Shown here: in pieces, positions 7,035 through 12,277 of the stretch
Layout: each line of letters opens with the position of its first letter
Numbering within the stretch: position 1 is the first letter of the stretch
Source: Lachnospiraceae bacterium UBA3287
GTDB lineage: Bacteria > Bacillota > Clostridia > Lachnospirales > Lachnospiraceae
Direction of reading: 5' to 3'
Length of the DNA stretch: 12,277 nt
Assembly: GCA_002362155.1 (NCBI GenBank)
Contig: DETN01000215.1
Span: 1 to 12,277 of the forward strand
Translations under genes and position numbers: made by a program
The notes under the pieces: generated by a model
Seen by the model: only the letters and a program-made list of their open reading frames with translations
Database searches by the model: none
What the model was told of the DNA's origin: nothing

Positions 7035-7682
7035 TCACTCTGTTCTTTCGGGAAGGTGTCCGTATTTGACCTTGATATAACCCTTGATGATCTCCACGCA
7101 TTTGGCAAAGCCCAGCTTGGAGGAATTGAGGCAGAGGTCGTAATAATGAGCGTCCGACCATTCCTGCCCTGTAAAGCGGTTATGGTATTCCATACGGTTC
7201 TTGTTGATCTGATCCACGTATTTCTCCAGCGCCGCCCCGGTCAGATTCTTCTTTTTGGCCGCCTGCTCCAGCAGGAAGGGCTTGGGCGCGTGTACAAATA
7301 CGCTGACCACGTTCTCATAGTCCTTAAGAACGAAATCGGCGCAGCGTCCTACCACGATGCAGGACTCCGTCTCGGCCAGTGTCTTGATGACCTTGGCCTG
7401 GTAGTTGAAAAGGTTCTGTTCGGAAGTGAAATCCCGGCTGCCCGGAGCGATCAGCTCTCCCGTATAGACCTTGCTGGCAGCTCTGAAAAGAGAAGCCCGT
7501 GCCGTTGTGTCTTCGTCCTTTACCACGAAGAGGGCTTCATTGATGCCCGATACATCGGCTGCCAGATGCAGGATCTCCTTGTCATAGTAGTGAATGCCCA
7601 GCTCCTTTGAAAGCATCTCGCCGATGGTCTTTCCGCCGCTTCCGTATTCACGATTGATTGCAATTACAATATTGTCAGCCAT
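7035..7682 (-). CDS. Cytidylate-kinase-like P-loop protein
   Basis: This 215-residue protein matches the cytidylate kinase-like family (Pfam Cytidylate_kin2), which is widespread in Clostridia and distinct from the housekeeping Cmk. The N-terminus has a beta strand (NIVIAINREYG) leading into a P-loop-type GSGGKTIG (14-21) with Lys18 as the likely phosphate-binding lysine. Other family marks are HYYDKEIL (31-38), CIVVGRCADFVLKDY (108-122), the lid-like lysine-rich segment PKPFLLEQAAKKK (133-145) and the C-terminal YDLCLNSSKLG (181-191). A nucleoside monophosphate kinase activity is plausible, but members of this branch are poorly characterised and the substrate is uncertain. The ATG follows GGGGG about 6 nt upstream. 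It is 127 bp downstream of livF with its own likely promoter, so a functional link to the transporter is not implied. Confidence 0.88.
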   Translation of the reverse strand: MADNIVIAINREYGSGGKTIGEMLSKELGIHYYDKEILHLAADVSGINEALFVVKDEDTTARASLFRAASKVYTGELIAPGSRDFTSEQNLFNYQAKVIKTLAETESCIVVGRCADFVLKDYENVVSVFVHAPKPFLLEQAAKKKNLTGAALEKYVDQINKNRMEYHNRFTGQEWSDAHYYDLCLNSSKLGFAKCVEIIKGYIKVKYGHLPERTE

Positions 7683-7757
7683 AATGGACCCCCAGTCTTA
7701 TCTTTGAAAAAGATCATCTCCGCAAAGCTTATCTTGGTGAAGATTGCTGCCACTTAC

Positions 7758-7766
7758 AGTATATCA
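7758..7766 (-). promoter_or_regulatory. Extended -10 promoter of the cytidylate-kinase-like gene
   Basis: TGATATACT on the minus strand is a TGn extension plus a five-of-six -10 hexamer (TATACT, 7758-7763). No clear -35 is present at 17 nt. A small hairpin (CAGGCGGTGCCGCTTG, 7778-7793) sits just upstream, where the -35 would be. It could mark the end of the liv transcript, though no U-run follows. The predicted start near 7751 gives a leader of about 69 nt. Confidence 0.5.
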
Positions 7767-7809
7767 CAGGTGTCTTCCAAGCGGCACCGCCTGCATAAGG
7801 CCTTCTGAT

Positions 7810-8520
7810 TTATTCTCCCAGATAGGCCTTGCGGATGGCGTCGTCGTGGAGCAGATCGGACGCTCTGCCGGAGGTGGATATGGTCCCTGTCTCCAGGACA
7901 TAGGCTCTGTCCGCTATGGTCAGGGCTTTCTTTGCGTTCTGCTCCACCAGGAGGACCGTTACGCCTTCGGAGGAAACCTTTTCGATAATATCAAAGATCT
8001 CGTTGACATAAATGGGGGAAAGGCCCATGGAGGGCTCGTCCATCAGGATGATCTTGGGATTGGACATCAGGGCCCGTCCCATGGCCAGCATCTGCTGCTC
8101 GCCGCCCGAAAGGGTACCGGCCACCTGCCTGGCCCTCTCCTTCAGTCTGGGGAAGCGGCCGTAGACCATTTCCAGGTTGGCGCTGATCTCGGCCTTGTCC
8201 CTGCGGGTAAAGGCGCCCAGCATCAGGTTCTGGTAGACAGTCATATCCGGAAAGACATGGCGGCCTTCCGGGACATGGGCCATGCCCATGGTAACGATCT
8301 TGTGGGCAGGGGTCCTGGTGATATCTTTTCCTTCAAATTCGATCTTTCCGGACGCGGCCTGAATCAGGCCGGTCAGTGTATGCAGTGTGGTGGTCTTGCC
8401 GGCACCGTTGGCGCCGATCAGTGCAATGACCTCTCCCTGGTTTACCTCAAAGGAGATGCCTTTCAGGGCCGGGATGACACCGTAATTGACCTTCAGGTCC
8501 GTAACTTGCAACATAGCCAT
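7810..8520 (-). CDS. livF: Branched-chain amino acid ABC transporter ATPase LivF
   Basis: This 236-residue cytosolic ATPase is one of the two nucleotide-binding subunits of a LivFGHM-type importer. It shows Walker A GANGAGKT (36-43), the signature LSGGEQQ (137-143), Walker B IILMDEP (157-163, catalytic Glu162) and the LivF-typical AHVPEGRHVFPDMTV segment (81-95). The position usually held by the switch histidine carries Gln194 (VEQN), a known trait of LivF rather than a defect. The start at 8520 follows AGAGGA about 8 nt upstream. A second ATG two codons later (MLQVTDL) is an alternative. It is the last gene of the liv operon, 24 nt after livG, and its end is followed by a gap with a new promoter. 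Confidence 0.95.
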   Translation of the reverse strand: MAMLQVTDLKVNYGVIPALKGISFEVNQGEVIALIGANGAGKTTTLHTLTGLIQAASGKIEFEGKDITRTPAHKIVTMGMAHVPEGRHVFPDMTVYQNLMLGAFTRRDKAEISANLEMVYGRFPRLKERARQVAGTLSGGEQQMLAMGRALMSNPKIILMDEPSMGLSPIYVNEIFDIIEKVSSEGVTVLLVEQNAKKALTIADRAYVLETGTISTSGRASDLLHDDAIRKAYLGE

Positions 8521-8544
8521 CTGCTTATTCCTCTGTTTTCTGTA

Positions 8545-9309
8545 TTAATCGTCGCCCAGATAGGCCTTGATGACCTCGGGGTCTGCCAGCACGTCCTTTG
8601 TGATCCCCTGGGTCAGGATCCGGCCGAAGTTCAGTACGGTCAGCTTCTCGCAGATGCCGGAGACCAGCTTCATATCGTGCTCGATCAGAAGGATGGTCAT
8701 GCCGAAGTCCTTGCGGATCAGGCTGATGGTGTCCATCAGCTCCTGGGTCTCGTTGGGGTTCATGCCTGCGGCAGGCTCGTCCAGCAGAAGGAGCTTGGGC
8801 CCCGTAGCCATGGCTCTTGCGATCTCCAGTTTTCTCTGGGCGCCGTAGGGCAGGTTGGAAGCCAGGGTGGTGTCAGCGTCCCGGTCCAGGTGAAAGACCT
8901 TAAGGAGCTCATAGGCCTTCTCGTTCATCTCCTTTTCCACCCTGTAATAGGAGGGAAGGCGGAGAATGGAGGCGGCTGTGGAATACCGATAGTGGTTGTG
9001 CAGGCCGACCTTGACGTTGTCAAGAACGGTCAGCTGCTTGAACAGACGGATATTCTGGAAGGTACGGGCGATGCCGGCCTTGTTGATCTCGATGGGAGAC
9101 TTGCCGGTGATGTTTTCCCCGTCCAGCTTTATGATGCCTTCATTGGGCTTGTATTCTCCGGTCAGAAGGTTGAATACGGTGGTCTTGCCGGCGCCGTTGG
9201 GGCCGATCAGACCGTAGAGCTCGCCCTTTTCAATGGTCAGATCGAAATCGTCGACCGCTCTGAGGCCGCCGAACTGGATGGCCAGATGATTGACTTCAAG
9301 GAGTGCCAT
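8545..9309 (-). CDS. livG: Branched-chain amino acid ABC transporter ATPase LivG
   Basis: This 254-residue ATPase pairs with LivF to power the LivH/LivM channel. Walker A is GPNGAGKT (36-43), the signature is the LivG-type LPYGAQRK (153-160), Walker B is LLLLDEPAAG (173-182, Glu178) and the switch is His211 (IEHDM). The ARTFQNIRLF Q-loop segment (81-90) and the C-terminal DPEVIKAYLGDD are characteristic of the LivG branch. Its ATG lies only 2 nt past the livM stop, and its ribosome binding site (GGAGG) is inside the last codons of livM, so translation is probably coupled to livM. Confidence 0.96.
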   Translation of the reverse strand: MALLEVNHLAIQFGGLRAVDDFDLTIEKGELYGLIGPNGAGKTTVFNLLTGEYKPNEGIIKLDGENITGKSPIEINKAGIARTFQNIRLFKQLTVLDNVKVGLHNHYRYSTAASILRLPSYYRVEKEMNEKAYELLKVFHLDRDADTTLASNLPYGAQRKLEIARAMATGPKLLLLDEPAAGMNPNETQELMDTISLIRKDFGMTILLIEHDMKLVSGICEKLTVLNFGRILTQGITKDVLADPEVIKAYLGDD

Positions 9310-9311
9310 GC

Positions 9312-10397
9312 TTACTCACCCTCCTTTCCCGCAGTGTTTTTCTTTTTAAAGAGGTGTCCGCCCAGTCTGTGCTTCTCCATAAAGGCTCTGGAGGCGGGAT
9401 TCCAGCTGATGAGCATCATGACGATCAGGATGATGGCGTAGATGAGCATACGGTAGTTGGAAAGGAAGCGGAGCAGCTCGGGGATCAGGGTCAGCAGGAC
9501 TGCGGCGATGATGCCGCCCCGGAAGTTGCCGATGCCGCCCAGGACCACGAAGACCAGGAACATGATGGACATGTTGTAGCCGAAACGGGCGCTGGTGGCC
9601 GTCAGGGTAGCCAGGTTGTGGGCGTAGAGGGCGCCTGCAAAGCCTGCGATCACCGCAGACAGGGTAAAGGCCGTCAGCTTGTACTTGGTGATATTGATGC
9701 CCACGGATTCCGCGGCGATATGGTTGTCACGGATGGACATGATGGCTCTTCCGTCTCTGGAATGGGTCAGGTTCAGAGCGATGACCAGGGATACCAGAAG
9801 GAGAAGGATTCCGATCAGGAAGGAGGAATCCCTGGGGGTTCCCGTAATGCCCTGGGGGCCGTTGATCAGAATGACGCCGGTCCCGGCGTCCACCAGCTTG
9901 TTGGCGCTGGTCAGGGAAGCATGGAGCCCCCTGCCGTCAATACCGATATAGACGGCGTTGATGATGTTCTTGATGATCTCGCCGAAGGCCAGGGTCACGA
10001 TGGCCAGGTAGTCGCCGTTGAGGCGCAGGACCGGGACGCCGATCAGAAAACCGAAGATGCCGGCGAAAATACCGCCCAGAAGAATGGCGATGATAAAGCG
10101 CAGCAGGGAGGGCATGCCGCCGCCCACCTGGTTGGAGAAGAGGGCGCTGACAAAGGCGCCGACGCACATGAAGCCGGCGTGTCCGATGGACAGTTCGCCC
10201 AGGATGCCGACCACCAGGTTCAGAGACACTGCCATGATGGCATAGACGCACAGAGGCACCAGAAGGCCCTGGAGCTGGTTGGTCAGGACCCCCATACTGC
10301 TCAGGATCTGGACAATGACAAAGGCGGCGATGACCATGCCGTAGGTCACGAAATCGTTTCTGGAGGTACGGTCAATGAGTGCAGCTCTTTCTTTCAT
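9312..10397 (-). CDS. livM: Branched-chain amino acid ABC transporter permease LivM
   Basis: This 361-residue integral membrane permease is one half of the translocation channel. About nine hydrophobic segments are visible, starting at about residue 18. Family landmarks are NLVVGILGELSIGHAGFM (60-77), VPVLRLNGDYLAIVTLAFGE (121-140), NGPQGITGTP (179-188) and the ATPase-contacting EAA-like loop DGRAIMSIRDNHIAAESVGI (215-234), followed by GGIGNFRGGIIA (287-298). The C-terminus is a basic tail (KKKNTAGKEGE), expected to face the cytosol. It starts 15 bp after livH behind a strong GAAAGGAGG site. The loop between 151 and 178 is somewhat long before the NGPQGI motif but within the range of the family. 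Confidence 0.95.
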   Translation of the reverse strand: MKERAALIDRTSRNDFVTYGMVIAAFVIVQILSSMGVLTNQLQGLLVPLCVYAIMAVSLNLVVGILGELSIGHAGFMCVGAFVSALFSNQVGGGMPSLLRFIIAILLGGIFAGIFGFLIGVPVLRLNGDYLAIVTLAFGEIIKNIINAVYIGIDGRGLHASLTSANKLVDAGTGVILINGPQGITGTPRDSSFLIGILLLLVSLVIALNLTHSRDGRAIMSIRDNHIAAESVGINITKYKLTAFTLSAVIAGFAGALYAHNLATLTATSARFGYNMSIMFLVFVVLGGIGNFRGGIIAAVLLTLIPELLRFLSNYRMLIYAIILIVMMLISWNPASRAFMEKHRLGGHLFKKKNTAGKEGE

Positions 10398-10412
10398 TCC
10401 CTTCCTCCTTTC

Positions 10413-11300
10413 TTATACCTTCTCCTGGATGACCTTGCCGAAAAGACCGGTAGGCTTGACCAGAAGGATGATGATCAGAACGCCGAACACGATGGCGTCC
10501 GAGACCTGCTGCGAAATATAATACTTGCTCAGCTGTTCAATGATGCCCAGGACCAGTCCGCCGACCATGGCGCCGGGGATGGATCCGATGCCGCCGAAAA
10601 CAGCGGCCGTAAAAGCCTTGATGCCGGGCATGGCGCCGGTGGTGGGCGTCAGGGCGGGGGAATAGGAGCACATAAGAACGCCCGCGATGGCGGCCATGGC
10701 GGAGCCGATGGCGAAGGTAAGGGTAATGGTATTATTGACGGAAATTCCCATCAGGGAAGCTGCCGCCCTGTCCTGCGAACAGGCCAGCATGGCCTGGCCG
10801 GGCCTGGTCCTTCCGATAAATGTCTGCAGGATGCCTACCAGGATCAGGCTGGTCAGAATAGAGACCACCGCGATGCCCTTGATCTGGAAGGGACCGATCT
10901 GCATTGTCTGGATGGAAGCAGGGATGACCGATGTAAAGCTTTTGGTATTGGAGCCGAACACCAGCATTGCTCCGTTCTGCAGGAAATAGGACACGCCGAT
11001 GGCTGTGATCAGGACCGCCAGAGGGGATCCGGCGTTACGGAGGGGCTTATATGCGATCTTTTCGATCATAATGCCCAGACACAGACATATGATGACAGAG
11101 CCCAGGATCCCCAGCGGAACCGGCACTCCCAGGGTGGAGATCATAATGAAGGCGGCATAGGAGCCTACCATGATGATATCTCCGTGGGCAAAGTTCAGCA
11201 TCTTGGCAATACCGTAGACCATGGTATAGCCGATAGCGATGATGGCATAAATACTGCCCATGCTGAGGCCATTGATGAGATTTTCAATGAATGTGACCAT
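10413..11300 (-). CDS. livH: Branched-chain amino acid ABC transporter permease LivH
   Basis: This 295-residue membrane permease pairs with LivM. About eight hydrophobic segments are seen. Landmarks are NGLSMGSIYAIIAIGYTMVY (10-29), MLNFAHGDIIMVGSY (34-48), the EAA-like loop PGQAMLACSQDRAAASLMGI (167-186), PGIKAFTAAVFGGIGSIPGA (225-244) and a C-terminal VKPTGLFG (281-288). I set the start at 11300 (MVTFIENLI), which follows AAAGGAAG and aligns with the family N-terminus. The same frame stays open for 59 more codons upstream, but that stretch covers the intergenic hairpin and the end of livJ, and its composition (many Arg and Gln) is not permease-like. Confidence 0.95.
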   Translation of the reverse strand: MVTFIENLINGLSMGSIYAIIAIGYTMVYGIAKMLNFAHGDIIMVGSYAAFIMISTLGVPVPLGILGSVIICLCLGIMIEKIAYKPLRNAGSPLAVLITAIGVSYFLQNGAMLVFGSNTKSFTSVIPASIQTMQIGPFQIKGIAVVSILTSLILVGILQTFIGRTRPGQAMLACSQDRAAASLMGISVNNTITLTFAIGSAMAAIAGVLMCSYSPALTPTTGAMPGIKAFTAAVFGGIGSIPGAMVGGLVLGIIEQLSKYYISQQVSDAIVFGVLIIILLVKPTGLFGKVIQEKV

Positions 11301-11324
11301 TATCGTTTCTTCCTTTAATGTTAA

Positions 11325-11353
11325 GGCAGGCGTCCCTTTCGGGGGCGCCTGCC
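11325..11353 (-). promoter_or_regulatory. Strong hairpin between livJ and livH
   Basis: The minus strand folds as GGCAGGCG / CGCCTGCC (8 perfect pairs), a small CC/A internal loop, then CCC-GAAA-GGG, with a GNRA tetraloop closed by C-G. It starts 42 nt past the livJ stop and ends 24 nt before the livH ATG. The downstream sequence TTAACATT is not a proper U-run, so full termination is unlikely. Its place fits a 3'-protecting or attenuating element that keeps binding-protein mRNA in excess over permease mRNA, a common arrangement for ABC importers. Confidence 0.75.
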
Positions 11354-11395
11354 GTCTGCTGCGTTTATAAACTGCGCTGTCGGACGTAAATCCGA

Positions 11396-12277
11396 TCAGT
11401 CCTCGATGGAGACGTAGTTGCCGCCTTCGATCTTGACAGCCTTGGGCTCCTTGTCGGGTTCGCCGCTGGCAGCCCATGTGATGGTTCCTGTCAGGCCTTC
11501 TACGGAGATGGTCTGGATGGATGCCTTCAGAGCTTCGCAGATGTCTGCTGTGGAAGCATCGGGAGTGATGCCTGCAGCTTCGATGGCAGCCTTCAGAGCA
11601 TACATGCCGTCATAGGCGTCTGCGCCGAACTGGTTGGGAGTATTTCCGTAAGCTTCCTTGAAGCTGGTGACGAAGTTGACTGTCAGATCATCAGTAGCAT
11701 CGGCTGCGAAAGGTGTCAGCAGCATCAGGCCCTCTGCCAGAGAGGTGTCGAAATTCTCGACGCCCAGGATACCGTCCATACCGTCGCATCCGAAATAGGT
11801 AACTGCAAGACCTGCGTCGGCAGCCTGCTGCAGGATGATGGAAGCCTCTGTGTAATAGATGGGCAGGAATACGAAATCAGCGCCTGCATCCTTGATCTGC
11901 TGGATCTGAGCGGAGAAATCGGTTGCGGAGTCTACTGTGAAGGAAGTCTTTGCAACAACGTTCAGGCCCTGGGTCTCTGCTTCTGCCTCGAAGGTAGCTT
12001 CGATGCCTGCGGAGTAAGGGGTGGAAGAATCATAGATGGTAGCGATCTTGGCATCCGCAAAGTGGGAAGCGATGTACTGTGCGGACTTTGCGCCCTGCTG
12101 AGGATCGTTGAAGCAGACAGCGAAGCAGTTGTCGTTGGCGATGCAGTCCAGGGAAGATCCGGAAGGAGTCAGCTGGAACATCTGGTCATTGGCTGTCTCT
12201 GCAGCAACTGCGGTGCAGGGAGTGGAAGTAACTGTGCCCAGCAGGATCTGCATGCCCCAGTCCTTCAGAGTATTGTA
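11396..12277 (-). CDS. livJ: Branched-chain amino acid ABC transporter substrate-binding protein, 5' end missing
   Basis: The last 293 residues of an extracytoplasmic binding protein of the LivJ/leucine-binding type are present. The frame is open to the window edge (YNTLKDWGMQILLGTV...), so the start, signal peptide and lipobox lie outside. An internal ATG at 12253 is not the start because family sequence continues upstream of it. Seen are ILLGTVTSTPCTAVAAETAN, whose Ser/Thr-rich loop normally binds the ligand's amino-acid backbone, then QLTPSGSS, FGCDGMDG, the conserved GADAYDGMYALKAAIEAAG and a C-terminal lobe ending GNYVSIED. The context livJ-livH-livM-livG-livF makes amino-acid import near certain. 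Leu/Ile/Val is the default substrate, but related systems take other amino acids or amides, so specificity is inferred. Codon use looks more biased than in the neighbouring kinase, as expected for an abundant protein. Confidence 0.93.
   Translation of the reverse strand, partial: YNTLKDWGMQILLGTVTSTPCTAVAAETANDQMFQLTPSGSSLDCIANDNCFAVCFNDPQQGAKSAQYIASHFADAKIATIYDSSTPYSAGIEATFEAEAETQGLNVVAKTSFTVDSATDFSAQIQQIKDAGADFVFLPIYYTEASIILQQAADAGLAVTYFGCDGMDGILGVENFDTSLAEGLMLLTPFAADATDDLTVNFVTSFKEAYGNTPNQFGADAYDGMYALKAAIEAAGITPDASTADICEALKASIQTISVEGLTGTITWAASGEPDKEPKAVKIEGGNYVSIED

Noticed and set aside
8001..8003. Loss of the switch histidine in LivF (Gln194) as a sign of an inactive ATPase
   Set aside because: Gln at this position is a regular feature of LivF-type subunits, and the partner LivG keeps His211.
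7744..9441. A 565-codon open frame on the plus strand across livF and livG
   Set aside because: It is the reverse complement of two ATPases with intact Walker and signature motifs; the product has no domain and no ribosome binding site fits its start.
9303..11318. A 671-codon open frame on the plus strand across livM and livH
   Set aside because: It is antisense to two well-supported permease genes, its translation is an Asp/Gly/His/Gln-rich low-complexity sequence with no recognisable motif, and it reflects codon bias in the opposite strand.
11301..11477. A 59-residue N-terminal extension of LivH
   Set aside because: The stretch covers the end of livJ and the intergenic hairpin, is rich in Arg and Gln, and an internal ATG with a good ribosome binding site aligns with the family start.
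1..12277. Search for CRISPR arrays, insertion sequences, tRNA genes, phage genes or toxin-antitoxin pairs
   Set aside because: No spaced repeat arrays, transposase motifs, cloverleaf-like sequences or small paired genes were seen on either strand by eye.

Overview
The window carries one run of genes all on the minus strand, so transcription goes from high to low coordinates. Gene content and protein sequence point to a Firmicute of class Clostridia, most likely a Lachnospiraceae-type gut anaerobe. The signs are the paired GlgC/GlgD subunits, a cytidylate-kinase-like protein of the type common in that group, a soluble hybrid histidine kinase, strong AAGGAGG ribosome binding sites, GC-rich genes and AT-rich gaps. 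The genus is an inference; no rRNA or marker gene is present.

In transcription order: (1) 12277-7810 is a branched-chain-amino-acid-type (HAAT) ABC importer, livJ (5' end outside the window), livH, livM, livG, livF. It is tightly packed except for a strong GAAA-capped hairpin between the binding protein gene and livH. (2) 7682-7035 is a cytidylate-kinase-like P-loop protein with its own likely promoter and a hairpin after it. (3) 6958-5567 is a MATE family exporter. (4) 5477-2943 is a soluble hybrid sensor kinase with three PAS-like modules, a kinase core and a receiver. (5) 2761-510 is glgC-glgD, the ADP-glucose pyrophosphorylase pair for glycogen synthesis, with an AT-rich promoter region and a clear intrinsic terminator. 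(6) 230-1 is the first 76 residues of a protein that looks like the RNA-polymerase-recycling factor HelD.

The liv genes form one import machine and glgC-glgD form one enzyme. The other three complete genes look like separate units; nothing in the sequence ties them into a shared pathway. Most of the window is ordinary core metabolism and transport, and I found no convincing undescribed system. The points that most deserve a second look are the three-module sensor region of the kinase, the predicted hairpin at the very 5' end of the helD transcript, a perfect 12-bp tandem repeat beside the glgC promoter, and the hairpin dividing livJ from livH. No gap between genes exceeds 300 bases; the largest is 231-509. 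No tRNA, rRNA, CRISPR array, insertion sequence or attachment site was seen.
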